A DNA stretch of 64,000 nucleotides from Bacteroidales bacterium (GCA_017451385.1 JAFSPS010000042.1:124001-188000); one strand, 5' to 3'; numbered from the stretch's first letter, positions 44,801 through 53,549 are shown. The notes: generated by a model from the letters alone, not told the origin. Numbers and translations: made by a program.

Positions 44801-44925
44801 TTTGTCGCAGTCCCGACAGAATGGCATATGAACTTTAAGCTATAATGATATCGTAAGTGTTGATACTGAGATTGTTTGTCTCCCGACTCACTATTGCTTG
44901 ATATCGTTTCCTTTATTTCAAACTC

Positions 44926-45408
44926 ATGGCAAAACTCTCAAAAACCAATGCGGCGCGCTTGCTTGACCAGCACCATGTGGCCTACGAGCTAATCCCCTAT
45001 GAGGTGGATGAGAACGACCTCAGCGCTACGCATATCGCTGTGCAGCTGAATGAACCTATAGAGCAGGTATTCAAGACGTTGGTGCTGTGTGGCGACCGCA
45101 CTGGGCATTTTGTCTGTGTCGTGCCGGGGGCTTGCGAGGTGGACCTCAAAAAAGCGGCTAAGGTGTCGGGCAACAAAAGGTGCGACCTCATAGCCATGAA
45201 GGAACTCCTCCCGCTGACGGGCTATATGCGTGGCGGATGCAGCCCTGTGGGCATGAAGAAGCCGTTTCCCACCTATTTCGATGAGACGTGTCTGCTGTAC
45301 GGGCATATCTACGTTAGTGCCGGTCAGCGCGGGCTACAATTCCGCATCAATCCGCAGGATTTGCTCCGTGTGGTGAACGGCACAACAGCAGACCTGATAG
45401 CCGTATAG
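44926..45408 (+). CDS. ybaK: Cys-tRNA(Pro)/Ser-tRNA deacylase, YbaK type
   Basis: 160 residues, the usual family length. YbaK hydrolyses Cys-tRNA(Pro) made in error by prolyl-tRNA synthetase, acting in the cytoplasm. Diagnostic segments are FKTLVLCGDRTGHFVCVVPG (about 49-68), DLKKAAKVSGNKRCDLI (conserved catalytic-region Lys) and LTGYMRGGCSPVGMKKPFPT, the GG-SP-G loop. A strong terminator follows. The neighbouring tRNA gene is Glu, not Pro, so the adjacency has no obvious meaning. Confidence 0.9.
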   Translation: MAKLSKTNAARLLDQHHVAYELIPYEVDENDLSATHIAVQLNEPIEQVFKTLVLCGDRTGHFVCVVPGACEVDLKKAAKVSGNKRCDLIAMKELLPLTGYMRGGCSPVGMKKPFPTYFDETCLLYGHIYVSAGQRGLQFRINPQDLLRVVNGTTADLIAV

Positions 45409-45446
45409 CATATAGTTTTGTATTGTCATTTGTCTTTTTTTAGCAT

Positions 45447-45483
45447 AGAGCAGCCCCGAATTCAGTCTCGGGGCTGCTCTTTT
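45447..45483 (+). terminator. Intrinsic terminator after ybaK
   Basis: A perfect 13-base-pair stem (AGAGCAGCCCCGA with TCGGGGCTGCTCT), 8-base loop and three further T residues. Confidence 0.85.
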
Positions 45484-45572
45484 GATGTATGTAATAGATG
45501 AAATAATGTTTTTTTTTATCTTTGATATTTAGGAGGATAAAGAAGCTAATGGAACGTAATGTGAAAGTTTTT

Positions 45573-45603
45573 TTTGCTGGTTTGAAAAAAAGACGTATCT
45601 TTG
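45573..45603 (+). promoter_or_regulatory. Promoter of tRNA-Glu
   Basis: TTTG at 45,573-45,576 and TATCTTTG at 45,596-45,603, spaced by 19 bases, exactly fit the Bacteroidetes primary-sigma consensus. Transcription should start about 15 bases before the tRNA 5' end. Confidence 0.85.
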
Positions 45604-45622
45604 CAACCGATTTCAGAACAAC

Positions 45623-45696
45623 GCCGCATTCGTCTAGTGGTCCAGGACATCTGCCTCTCACGCAGAAGATCATCAGTTCGACTCTGATATGCGGTA
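45623..45696 (+). tRNA. tRNA-Glu (anticodon CTC)
   Basis: 74 bases fold as a cloverleaf: acceptor stem GCCGCAT (45,623-45,629) with ATGCGGT (45,689-45,695), D arm in CGTCTAGTGGTCCAGGAC, anticodon stem TCTGC/GCAGA around CTCTCAC (anticodon CTC at 45,657-45,659) and T arm ATCAG-TTCGACT-CTGAT. The D-arm text is typical of tRNA-Glu. The first acceptor pair is G-U. CCA is not encoded. It has its own promoter and terminator. No second tRNA follows. Confidence 0.88.
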
Positions 45697-45703
45697 CGAA
45701 GAA

Positions 45704-45737
45704 GAATCTCAAATAATATTTGAGGTTCTTTTTTTTT
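45704..45737 (+). terminator. Intrinsic terminator of tRNA-Glu
   Basis: GAATCTCAAAT pairs with ATTTGAGGTTC around a three-base loop and is followed by nine T residues, starting eight bases after the tRNA. Confidence 0.85.
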
Positions 45738-45843
45738 GATTCAAGGTGAAACAATCATACGATGGTTAGCTATTCATTCATTTTTGAGTTGTCGGTCTGA
45801 CATGTCGTTGTGCAAACAATGCCGAGCGGAGAAGAATGACAGC

Positions 45844-45880
45844 AAAAGAGCCGCCCTCGATATTATGATGGCGGCTCTTA
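45844..45880 (-). terminator. Terminator of the hydrolase gene
   Basis: On the minus strand, AAGAGCCGCC pairs with GGCGGCTCTT and ends in four T residues. It lies 23 bases beyond the hydrolase stop codon. Confidence 0.8.
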
Positions 45881-45903
45881 TTGGAAATAATCTGAAGTAC
45901 GTG

Positions 45904-47001
45904 TTATTTAAGGTAAGCCTTGAAGAAAGCTTCCATCTTGTCGTACGGAATCACACCTGCCACATCGTCGTAGAGGTCCACATGGGTGGCACCGGGGATA
46001 ATCATGATTTCCTTGTTGCCTATGGTTTTGCTTTTTCCGTCGCATTTCTGGCCTGTTATCTGCTCAAAGGCTGTCTCGCCAAAATAGCGGCTGTGGGCTT
46101 TCTCTCCGTGTATGATGAGAACGGCGTTGTCAATCTCGTTGGCGAAGCAAAGGATGGGCTGGTTAAGAAACGACTGGGTCCCGATGACCGTCCATCCTGT
46201 GGTGGAATTGCCGCTTCGGGGATGGTAGCCGCGTTCGTGAGCGTAGTAGTCGCTATAGTCTTTTAGAAACTGAGGCGCATCCTCTGGCAGCTCTGCAGGG
46301 ACGCCGCCAGCCTGTGCGTAGGTCCCGTTTTTGTAGTCCTCGATGCGTTGCTTGGCTATGGCTTTGCGTTTTTCCATGCGTTGGGCGGGGGAGTCTTCGC
46401 TCTTGAAATAGCCTTCTACGCTAATCTGGCTCATGTTGTACATAGTGCTTGCCACTGTGGCTTTGATGCGCGGGTCTATGGCGGCAGCGTTGATGGCCAT
46501 GCCGCCCCAACCGCAGATTCCTATGATGCCTATGCGCTCAGGGTCCACATTGGGCTGTGTGCTGAGGAAATCTACGGCGGCGAGGAAGTCTTCGGTGTTG
46601 ATGTCGGGACTTGCCATGCGTCGTGGTTCTCCGCCGCTCTCTCCAGTAAAGGATGGGTCAAAGGCTATCGTTAGAAAACCGCGTTCGGCCATGTGCTGGG
46701 CATAGAGGCCGCTACTCTGCTCCTTCACAGCCCCGAAAGGTCCGGAGACAGCTATGGCTGATAGTTTGCCGTCAGCTTCCTTTGGTGTGTACATGTCGGC
46801 AGCCAGCTCGATGCCGTAACGATTGTGGAAAGTGATTTTGCGATGCTCCACTTTGTCGCTCTTAGGGAATTTTTTGTCCCACTCTTGGGTCAGTTCTAAT
46901 TGTTTCATATTGTCTTGTTTTTGATTGTTGCTTTCTTGACTGCTACATGCCACCAAAAAACCTGTTAGCACGATAGCCGTTGAAAGAAATAGTCTCTTCA
47001 T
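45904..47001 (-). CDS. Lipoprotein alpha/beta hydrolase (dienelactone-hydrolase-like)
   Basis: 365 residues from the ATG at 47,001; an in-frame start 12 codons earlier would spoil the signal. A lipoprotein signal (LFLSTAIVLTGFLVACSS) is followed by an alpha/beta hydrolase fold: nucleophile elbow GICGWGG with cysteine instead of serine, a later Asp region (NEIDNAVLIIHGEKAHSRY) and the catalytic His in PGATHVDLYD. Cys nucleophiles are known in dienelactone hydrolases, but this could also be a peptidase-like or esterase member. It is probably lipid-anchored in the periplasm. It is transcribed away from the AraC regulator 150 bases away, which may control it. Confidence 0.85.
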   Translation of the reverse strand: MKRLFLSTAIVLTGFLVACSSQESNNQKQDNMKQLELTQEWDKKFPKSDKVEHRKITFHNRYGIELAADMYTPKEADGKLSAIAVSGPFGAVKEQSSGLYAQHMAERGFLTIAFDPSFTGESGGEPRRMASPDINTEDFLAAVDFLSTQPNVDPERIGIIGICGWGGMAINAAAIDPRIKATVASTMYNMSQISVEGYFKSEDSPAQRMEKRKAIAKQRIEDYKNGTYAQAGGVPAELPEDAPQFLKDYSDYYAHERGYHPRSGNSTTGWTVIGTQSFLNQPILCFANEIDNAVLIIHGEKAHSRYFGETAFEQITGQKCDGKSKTIGNKEIMIIPGATHVDLYDDVAGVIPYDKMEAFFKAYLK

Positions 47002-47135
47002 AATGCTTATTGTTTGGTTGATAATGATTTGAATCAATTTTTAATGTTCTTTTGTAAAAACAAAAGTATCAACATATTTTATATCAAATGCAATACTATT
47101 TCGTGCTATTTCTACCAAAAAAGCAGAAAATCTCT

Positions 47136-47143
47136 TATTTTTG
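47136..47143 (+). promoter_or_regulatory. -7 element directly before the AraC gene
   Basis: TATTTTTG fits TAnnTTTG and ends only eight bases before the ATG at 47,152. A start about five bases downstream would leave a nearly leaderless mRNA. A clear -33 TTTG is not visible. Confidence 0.5.
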
Positions 47144-47151
47144 CATTTGCT

Positions 47152-48045
47152 ATGAAAAGAATACTAAAGGTTGACAATCCAAACGTATATGCTCGTCATG
47201 TCGGAGCACCTGTTCTGCATCCGCTGTTGAGTGTCGTCCACTTTGATGAGGTTTCGCCTTTGCGCAACAGTTTGAATAATTATGGTGTTTACGGTTTGTT
47301 TATTCAGCGCGAATTTCCGAACAATCTGAGCTATGGTATGAAGAAGTTGCAGGTTGGCGACAATTCGATAGTGGCTGTGGCTCCTGGACAGATAGGTGGT
47401 GGTGAGGACAACGGCGAGGAGCTGTATTTGAGCGGGTGGGCTGTGTTGTGGTCGCCCGAATTGATGGGTAATTCAGACCTCGAGGAGCGCATCAGGGAAT
47501 ATCAGTTCTTTTCTTATTTTGCCATAGAACCGTTGCATACCACCGAGTCGGAATGGAGTAGCATCACGCAGTTGTTTGCGATGATGCGTGACGAGCTGCT
47601 GACGCAGGAGGATTCGCCCTCGTTGCAGGATGTGCTTCTGGGCTACTTGCGGCTCATCCTTGAATACTGTAGCCGTATTTATCAGCGTCAGATAGCCAAT
47701 GAAGATATGGACATCGGCGACCTGCTCAAACGTTTCAATGCCCTTTTGGAACAGTACTACCATGAAGGATGGCAGATGGAGAAGGGGGTGCCTACGGTGT
47801 CATATTGTGCACGCGAGCTGGCCTATTCTTCGCATTATTTTGGCGACCTTATCCATCGAGCTACTGGCTCTACGGCAATTCGCTATATTCACTCCTTTGT
47901 GATAAATCAAGGAAAAAACCTGCTGATGACTGGTCACAATGTTAATGAGACTTCGCATCTGCTCGGCTTTGACTATCCGCATCATTTCACCCGTCTGTTC
48001 AAGAAGATAGTAGGCATTACCCCCTCAGATTTTTTAAGGGGATAG
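47152..48045 (+). CDS. AraC-family transcriptional regulator
   Basis: 297 residues from the ATG at 47,152; earlier in-frame starts lie in the promoter region. An N-terminal sensing domain (about 1-190; PVLHPLLSVVHFDEV, a cupin-like segment) is followed by a C-terminal two-helix-turn-helix AraC domain: VSYCARELAYSSHYFGDLI (first HTH) and ETSHLLGFDYPHHFTRLFKKIVGITPSDF (second HTH, ending in the family signature). It is divergent from the lipoprotein hydrolase, so that gene is a natural target; the 150-base gap would hold the operator. The inducer cannot be told. Confidence 0.9.
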   Translation: MKRILKVDNPNVYARHVGAPVLHPLLSVVHFDEVSPLRNSLNNYGVYGLFIQREFPNNLSYGMKKLQVGDNSIVAVAPGQIGGGEDNGEELYLSGWAVLWSPELMGNSDLEERIREYQFFSYFAIEPLHTTESEWSSITQLFAMMRDELLTQEDSPSLQDVLLGYLRLILEYCSRIYQRQIANEDMDIGDLLKRFNALLEQYYHEGWQMEKGVPTVSYCARELAYSSHYFGDLIHRATGSTAIRYIHSFVINQGKNLLMTGHNVNETSHLLGFDYPHHFTRLFKKIVGITPSDFLRG

Positions 48046-48058
48046 TGAGGGTATGATG

Positions 48059-48547
48059 TCAGGCGATGAGGACAATCATGTGTATCAGCAGTACTATGCC
48101 GTAGGCGAGCTTGATGAAAGTGCCGGTGAGGAATCCGAAGAAGGCTCCGCAAGCTGCTTTGAGCGCCTTGCGGAAATCCTTGCAGCCTATCATTTCGCCA
48201 ACGAAAGCACCGGCAAAAGGCCAAAAGATGAGTCCGAGGAGCCCCTGCGGGCCGAAGGGAAGTCCTATAATGGATATTAAAAGGCCAATGTTGCAACCCC
48301 ACACGCCGAGTCGGCTGCCACCGAAACGTTTGGTGAAGGTGGAGGGTACCACATAATCTATGACGGTGATGATGGCGGCAATGACGCCATATAGTATTAA
48401 TGCCAACGTGCTGACATGGGGTGTAGAGAGGAATAGTATCAGCAGGCCGAGCCACGCTACGGGAGGCCCTGGCAGTCCTGGCACGACGGCTCCGATGATG
48501 CCAATGACAACGCAAATAAAGGCAAGTACGATGAGTGCTATATCCAT
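48059..48547 (-). CDS. DUF456 membrane protein
   Basis: 162 residues, nearly all hydrophobic, with four to five transmembrane helices and the family features VVPGLPGPPVAWLGLL near the N-terminus and PFGPQGLLGLIFWPFAGAFVGE in the middle. The Gly-rich helices suit a small pore or glycine-zipper-like membrane protein; the family function is unknown. It is convergent with the AraC gene, with 13 bases between stops. Confidence 0.88.
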   Translation of the reverse strand: MDIALIVLAFICVVIGIIGAVVPGLPGPPVAWLGLLILFLSTPHVSTLALILYGVIAAIITVIDYVVPSTFTKRFGGSRLGVWGCNIGLLISIIGLPFGPQGLLGLIFWPFAGAFVGEMIGCKDFRKALKAACGAFFGFLTGTFIKLAYGIVLLIHMIVLIA

Positions 48548-48682
48548 GATGTGATTTTTTTTACTTTTTTGATAAGTAATCGGAACTTAGAGGTTGGGGG
48601 TTAGGCCAGACTTCAGTAATTAGTCGTTTGTTATCGGGGTTCGCTGAATAGTGATTCTGGAATAGATGTTGTTTAACTTTTG

Positions 48683-48729
48683 CAAAGATATATCTATTAT
48701 CTGAAAAAGGCAAAAAAAGATTATCTTTG
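48683..48729. promoter_or_regulatory. Divergent promoters for DUF456 and the S8 protease
   Basis: Minus strand: TATCTTTG (complement of 48,683-48,690) with TTTG (complement of 48,711-48,714) at 20-base spacing. Plus strand: TATCTTTG at 48,722-48,729, with only a partial -33 around 48,701. The two promoters interlock, so RNA polymerase at one may hinder the other. Confidence 0.65.
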
Positions 48730-48753
48730 CACCCTATTTAATCATACTAAATA

Positions 48754-50160
48754 ATGAAAAAGTTTACTTTTATCCTTTTGTTTTTCGTGTCATTGGCTGC
48801 TATGGCGCAGAATGATACTAATGAGTATTACTGGGTTGGTTTTGCCGACAAGACGGGAACTCCGTATTCTGTTGACAAGCCTGCCGATTATCTTTCGCCT
48901 CGTGCATTGCAGCGTCGTATGCGTTTGAATATTGCTGTTGATAGCATTGATTTGCCTGTGGTGCCCAACTATGTTAAGCAGGTGGCTGCCACGGGGGCGC
49001 AGGTTTTCAACGTGAGCAAGTGGCTTAATGGTACGACGGTGATTGCTACTGCTGACGAGGCGGAGAAGATAGGAGAGTTATCCTTTGTTACGGAGGTAAT
49101 GCACATAAACCGTCGTGCCGCTATGGTGGACACTACGCGACATAACTACTCGGCTGGCGAGGAATTGGAACGCACGAAGTATGTAATCTTTGACAGTAGC
49201 TACTACGGACATGGCATAGAGCAGATAAGCCAGTTGCATGGTCAGCCTTTGCATCAGATGGGCTATGAGGGACAGGGCGTGCTGGTAGGCGTATGCGACG
49301 GTGGGTTCCCCGGCGTGGACACTCTCTCGCTTTTCGCCTCGTTGCGCAACGAGGGTCGCCTGAAAGGCTGCCGCGATTTCGTTACACACAACGCTTCTGT
49401 GTTTCGTGCCAACGACCATGGCACTATGGTATTGAGCACTATGGCTGGCAATATACCTGGCAAGTATGTGGGCACAGCACCTCAGGCCAACTACATCCTT
49501 TGCATCACTGAGGACACCTATACAGAGAGTCCTTTTGAGGAGTACAACTGGGTGTCGGCTGCCGAGTATCTTGACAGTATGGGTGTGGATGTCATCAATA
49601 GCTCGCTGGGGTATCTTGGTTTTGGCGATACATCGCTGAACCACCATTTTGCAGACCTCGATGGCAATACTGCACCGATGTCTATAGGTGCCGAGATAGC
49701 AGCCTCGCGTGGCATACTGTGTGTGAATAGTGCTGGCAACGAGGGACGCAATGGTGCCAGTAGCATATCGGTGCCTGCCGATGCCGAGCACATCCTGTCG
49801 GTGGGTGCGGTATGGAACAATGGCACACTGGTTGGTTTCAGTTCGTATGGCCCCACATACGACAGCCGTGTGAAGCCGGATGTATGTGCGCAGGGGGTAT
49901 TGGTTACGGTGGCATCACCAATGGGTGGTTATATCAAGGCTAACGGAACCTCGTTCTCTTCGCCTATCATGGCTGGCATGGTGGCCTGCCTGCGTCAGGC
50001 CTGTCCGAATGGTTCTGTCGTTGACGTATGGCGCGCCTTGCGTCTGGCTGGTGATATGGCAGACAGAGCAAACAACCGCTACGGCTACGGCATCCCGGAC
50101 TGCACTAAGGCTCTTCACCTGCTTAAAGAAAGAAGTCATCGCCACGAGCGTAAAAAATAG
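48754..50160 (+). CDS. Secreted subtilisin-like (S8) serine protease
   Basis: 468 residues. A signal peptide (about 1-19, ending AMAQ) and an inhibitor-like propeptide (about 20-150) precede the S8 domain with the Asp-His-Ser triad: D182 in GVCDGGFPG, H222 in NDHGTMV, S400 in NGTSFSSPIMAG. The oxyanion Asn is in NSAGNEGRNG. There is no T9SS sorting domain; the C-terminus is short and basic (HRHERKK), so it is probably periplasmic or released by another route. Start chosen for the signal peptide and the promoter 25 bases upstream. Confidence 0.92.
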   Translation: MKKFTFILLFFVSLAAMAQNDTNEYYWVGFADKTGTPYSVDKPADYLSPRALQRRMRLNIAVDSIDLPVVPNYVKQVAATGAQVFNVSKWLNGTTVIATADEAEKIGELSFVTEVMHINRRAAMVDTTRHNYSAGEELERTKYVIFDSSYYGHGIEQISQLHGQPLHQMGYEGQGVLVGVCDGGFPGVDTLSLFASLRNEGRLKGCRDFVTHNASVFRANDHGTMVLSTMAGNIPGKYVGTAPQANYILCITEDTYTESPFEEYNWVSAAEYLDSMGVDVINSSLGYLGFGDTSLNHHFADLDGNTAPMSIGAEIAASRGILCVNSAGNEGRNGASSISVPADAEHILSVGAVWNNGTLVGFSSYGPTYDSRVKPDVCAQGVLVTVASPMGGYIKANGTSFSSPIMAGMVACLRQACPNGSVVDVWRALRLAGDMADRANNRYGYGIPDCTKALHLLKERSHRHERKK

Positions 50161-50175
50161 AAATGATGATAGGAT

Positions 50176-50208
50176 ATAGCACGTTATTATTGATTACCTG
50201 TGTGCTAT
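50176..50208 (+). terminator. Weak hairpin after the protease gene
   Basis: ATAGCAC pairs with GTGCTAT around a 19-base loop and is followed by a T-rich but interrupted tract, 16 bases after the stop. Candidate only. Confidence 0.4.
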
Positions 50209-50419
50209 TCTATTTTCGTTTCGTAAAAGAGAAGATGTTTTATGATATGTAAGCCCAAAACAGGGCGGGATTTCGGAATAATGGTTTTTTGCTACCAACA
50301 AACCCCAACGTTTTTTTTTGCAGAAGATTCTATATTCTAATATATTGAAGTCTCGTTTGTTGTGGGTTGTCGTAGAATTAAGAACAGATACTTAGGAACG
50401 GAGCAGGCTGCGTGATGGG

Positions 50420-50689
50420 TTACTCAGCTTGCTTTGTCTCATAGTATTGTAGGAGGTTGTAAAGGGCGTCTTGCGAGAGTACACCGCGAGGCATGGATGC
50501 GGGAAGGAGTCCGCGTTCATCGGCCTCGTAGTCCTGCAGCCATAGTCCACTCGACATATAGTCGCTGAGTTGCTGGTAATAGTCGTTGACGCAGGATGGC
50601 AAGGCGTCAAAGGAAGTGCCATTGTTCAGCATGGACTGCAATTCGTTGTATAGTCGTTCCATGTGGATGATACGTTCTATCTGGTCCAT
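50420..50689 (-). CDS. DUF4298 protein
   Basis: 89 residues. It matches the DUF4298 layout: an N-terminal helix QIERIIHMERLYNELQSML, a middle helix ending LSDYMSSGLWLQDYEADERG, and the conserved RGVLSQDALYNLLQYYE at the C-terminus. The family is small, helical and of unknown function. No neighbour suggests a role. Confidence 0.85.
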   Translation of the reverse strand: MDQIERIIHMERLYNELQSMLNNGTSFDALPSCVNDYYQQLSDYMSSGLWLQDYEADERGLLPASMPRGVLSQDALYNLLQYYETKQAE

Positions 50690-50982
50690 AGTAGATTCTG
50701 CTTTTTGTGTTTTTGTAACGTGGCGAGGGGTTCAGATATTGTATGCATTGGCTGGTAAAGGTATTTGGATGTTAGTATGATTTTGTAGTGTCTTTAATGA
50801 TTCATCCAGAGGAATATACGCTGATTAGAAAAAAAACGATAAACTATCGGTTGACTGGCGGTTGCCTGCTGGTTAACTATTGGTTGCCTGTTGGTAAAAT
50901 GGGACTTATTTAGCAATTAAATGGTGGCTATTCTTTAAGAATGGCTAAGTCAGACTGTCAGATGTGGGTGAATGAAATTCTA
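50690..50982. other. Gene-free stretch with short GGTTG repeats
   Basis: No gene is supported. Around 50,850-50,896 the text GGTTGACTGG, GGTTGCCTGCTGG, GGTTAACTA and GGTTGCCTGTTGG gives four related near-repeats. I see no promoter of the host type. Confidence 0.5.
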
Positions 50983-50983
50983 T

Positions 50984-51012
50984 GAAAAAAAAGGGATGCC
51001 CGAAGGCATCCC
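50984..51012 (-). terminator. Terminator of the vor operon
   Basis: On the minus strand GGGATGCC pairs with GGCATCCC around a four-base loop (TTCG), followed by nine T residues, 30 bases past the last gene of the operon. Confidence 0.88.
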
Positions 51013-51041
51013 TCGCTGTGTACGAAATTGCTCAATTTATA

Positions 51042-51593
51042 TTAGAGCGTCTGGACTGCTTGGATAAGCCCCTTGCCAATCTCGATAGCCTCGATGTTCT
51101 GAGGAATGAGTTTGTGATGGCGTGCGGGGAGGGCCTTCATGAGACCTTTCTCGATGAACTCGCTGCTGACGATGGGCTTCAGCTTGAGGTAGCCACCCAG
51201 CACCATCATGTTGAACACCTTGGAGATTCCCATTTCCTGAGCTTTCTCAGTAGCGGCAATCTTGTAGATGTTGATGTCCTTGCGCGTAGGCTCGTGGGTG
51301 ATGCCGTTGGGGTCGAAGATGAGCGTGCCGCCAGGCTTCACAGCACTCTCGAATTTGTCAAGGCTCTGCTGGTTGAGTACTATAGCGGTGTCAAACTTGC
51401 TGAGGATAGGCGAGCTGATGCGTTCGCTGCTGACGATGACCGTGACGTTGGCGGTACCGCCGCGCTGCTCGGGGCCGTAGGCAGGCATCCAGAGGACCTC
51501 TGAGCCTTCTTCGGCGGCGCAGTAAACAAGGATTTTGCCCATAGAGAGGACACCCTGTCCTCCAAAACCGGCGATAATTAATTCTTCTGTCAT
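51042..51593 (-). CDS. 2-oxoacid:ferredoxin oxidoreductase, gamma subunit
   Basis: 183 residues. The start contains IIAGFGGQGVLSMGKILVYC, the gamma-domain signature. With the TPP, alpha and ferredoxin subunits upstream it forms an enzyme that oxidatively decarboxylates a 2-oxoacid to an acyl-CoA, reducing ferredoxin. VorB-type context suggests branched-chain 2-oxoacids (2-oxoisovalerate), though 2-oxoglutarate cannot be excluded. Last gene of the operon, with a 28-base gap to the beta gene. Confidence 0.92.
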   Translation of the reverse strand: MTEELIIAGFGGQGVLSMGKILVYCAAEEGSEVLWMPAYGPEQRGGTANVTVIVSSERISSPILSKFDTAIVLNQQSLDKFESAVKPGGTLIFDPNGITHEPTRKDINIYKIAATEKAQEMGISKVFNMMVLGGYLKLKPIVSSEFIEKGLMKALPARHHKLIPQNIEAIEIGKGLIQAVQTL

Positions 51594-51621
51594 TGCTTAT
51601 TTGAGTTTTAGAGGATTACTA

Positions 51622-52458
51622 TTATTGATTGACAACGGTGAGAGGATGGTCAACCACGATGCGGTTGATATCAACATTCTCAACAATCTTGCCATCGACC
51701 TTGATGTCGCCGACAGGATAGTTGGGGAACATGTTCTCTTCCATCCACTTGTTGGCTTGTACGGGGGTCATTTTCCATCCGCTGTTGCAGCTGGAGAGGA
51801 TTTCGATGAAGGAGACACCTTTTTTCAGTTTCTGGTTTTCGAAGCCTTTCTTGATGGCTGCTTTGGCCTTGCGCACTGCTGCGGGAGTGTGTACGGACTG
51901 GCGTGTCACGTAGTAGGTGCCGGGTAGAGTGGCGAGGAGCTCGGTGATGCGCAGAGGGTAGCCGTTGCGCTCCACGTTGCGGCCGAAAGGAGTGGTCTGC
52001 GACTTCATGCCAATCAGCGTGGTGGGGGCCATCTGACCGCCCGTCATGCCGTAGATACCGTTGTTGATGAACACCATCGTGATATTCTCGCCACGGTTGC
52101 AGGCGTGGATGGTCTCGGCGGTTCCGATAGCGGCGAGGTCGCCATCTCCCTGATAGGTGAAGACAAAGAGGTCGGGGTTGAGGCGCTTGACGGCGGTGGC
52201 CAGAGCGGGAGCACGACCGTGGGCTGCTTCTTCGAAATCGACGTCAAAATAGTTGTAGGCCAAGACGGAGCATCCCACAGGGGCGATGCCGACAGTCTTG
52301 TCTTGTATGCCGAGTTCGTCGATAACTTCGGCTACGATGCGGTGCGTGGTGCCATGGCCGCAACCAGGGCAGTAGTGCATGACGGCATCGGTGAGAACTT
52401 TGGTCTTGGTGTAAACCAAGTTTTCGGGCTTAACTATATCTTGATTCATTATTGCCAT
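51622..52458 (-). CDS. 2-oxoacid:ferredoxin oxidoreductase, TPP-binding beta subunit
   Basis: 278 residues; a start three codons in (MNQDIV) is also possible. It binds thiamine diphosphate and magnesium: CPGCGHGTTHR near the N-terminus, GDGDLAAIGTAE and FINNGIYGMTGGQ. It performs the decarboxylation step with the alpha subunit. No own iron-sulfur motif beyond the first cysteines; electrons pass to the small ferredoxin subunit. The alpha gene stops eight bases before its start, so translation is probably coupled. Confidence 0.92.
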   Translation of the reverse strand: MAIMNQDIVKPENLVYTKTKVLTDAVMHYCPGCGHGTTHRIVAEVIDELGIQDKTVGIAPVGCSVLAYNYFDVDFEEAAHGRAPALATAVKRLNPDLFVFTYQGDGDLAAIGTAETIHACNRGENITMVFINNGIYGMTGGQMAPTTLIGMKSQTTPFGRNVERNGYPLRITELLATLPGTYYVTRQSVHTPAAVRKAKAAIKKGFENQKLKKGVSFIEILSSCNSGWKMTPVQANKWMEENMFPNYPVGDIKVDGKIVENVDINRIVVDHPLTVVNQ

Positions 52459-52466
52459 GGCGATAC

Positions 52467-53549
52467 TTATTTAATGATTTGTTTTTCAAGGGCTTCAAGG
52501 ACTTCTTCGGAGGTGGGGATGATGCCACCAAAACGGCCGAAGTGCTCGATGGGGATGCTGCAGTTGGCAGCGAGTTTGACGTCCTCAATCATCTGGCCGG
52601 CGCTCATTTCAACGCAGAGCATGCCTTTGACGTGTTTAGCGAGGTCGTTGATTTCCTTCTTTGGGAAGGGGAAGAGGGTGATGAGGCGGAAGACGCCAAT
52701 CTTCAGACCCTTCTCACGACCGAGTTGCATGGCCTTCATGGCAATACGCGAGGAGGTGCCGTAGGCTACGAGCACATAGTCGGCATCGTCGCAGTTGAGG
52801 GCTTCGTAGCGCACCTCTTTCTGCTCCATTTCGCGGTATTTGGCTTGCAATTTGAGGTTGAACACCTCCTGGCGGGAGGACTCGAGTTCGAGGGATGTCA
52901 CTACGTTGTGACCGCGTGTGGCGGGTTTGCCCCAGCAGCCCCACGGTGCGTTCTTGCGACGCTCCTCTTCTGTCCAGCGAGGGACGTAGTCGCGCACATA
53001 GCATTTCTCCATGCACTGACCGATAGCGCCATCGGTGAGGATGAGGACGGGAATGCGATATTTGAAGGCGATGTCCCAAGCGTCGAATACGAAGTCGTAC
53101 ATCTCCTGCACGCTGGCGGGAGCAATGGTGTAGAGCTGATAGTCGCCATGACCACCACCCTTAACGCTCTGGAAATAGTCGCTCTGTGCAGGCTGTATGG
53201 TACCGAGGCCGGGGCCGCCGCGCATGGCGTTCATGATGAGGCAGGGTACCTCTGCGCCGGCGAGGTAGGTGAGACCTTCCTGCATCAGCGAGATTCCGGG
53301 CGACGAAGAAGAGGTGGCAACTTTTTTGCCGGTGGCGGCACCACCATAGACCATATTGATAGAGGCCAACTCGGACTCGGCCTGCAGGACCACCATGCCG
53401 GTAGTCTCCCACGGCTGCTCTGCCATGAGTGTCTCCATAACTTCCGACTGCGGGGTAATCGGGTAGCCGAAATAGCCGTCCGTACCGCTGGCAATCATTG
53501 CGCGGGCAATAGCCTCATTGCCCTTCATCAGTTTCATTTCTTTTGCCAT
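52467..53549 (-). CDS. vorB: 2-oxoacid:ferredoxin oxidoreductase, alpha subunit (VorB-type)
   Basis: 360 residues from the ATG at 53,549; a start nine codons earlier would overlap the ferredoxin gene. Shows MKGNEAIARAMIASGTDGYFGYPITPQSEVME, the alpha start, then GMVVLQAESELASINMVYGG and ATSSSSPGISLMQEGL, and a C-terminal domain with VAYGTSSRIAMKAM and EMSAGQMIEDV. This matches the alpha subunit called VorB (3-methyl-2-oxobutanoate dehydrogenase) in many Bacteroidales. Part of the four-gene operon; fermentative branched-chain acid metabolism is the likely role. Confidence 0.92.
   Translation of the reverse strand: MAKEMKLMKGNEAIARAMIASGTDGYFGYPITPQSEVMETLMAEQPWETTGMVVLQAESELASINMVYGGAATGKKVATSSSSPGISLMQEGLTYLAGAEVPCLIMNAMRGGPGLGTIQPAQSDYFQSVKGGGHGDYQLYTIAPASVQEMYDFVFDAWDIAFKYRIPVLILTDGAIGQCMEKCYVRDYVPRWTEEERRKNAPWGCWGKPATRGHNVVTSLELESSRQEVFNLKLQAKYREMEQKEVRYEALNCDDADYVLVAYGTSSRIAMKAMQLGREKGLKIGVFRLITLFPFPKKEINDLAKHVKGMLCVEMSAGQMIEDVKLAANCSIPIEHFGRFGGIIPTSEEVLEALEKQIIK

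Noticed and set aside
45623-45696. Phage attachment site in the tRNA gene
   Set aside because: The tRNA is nearly 10 kb from the phage boundary and both its ends are intact with no integrase nearby.
45522-45716. Small plus-strand open frame overlapping the tRNA
   Set aside because: The tRNA, its promoter and terminator explain this segment.
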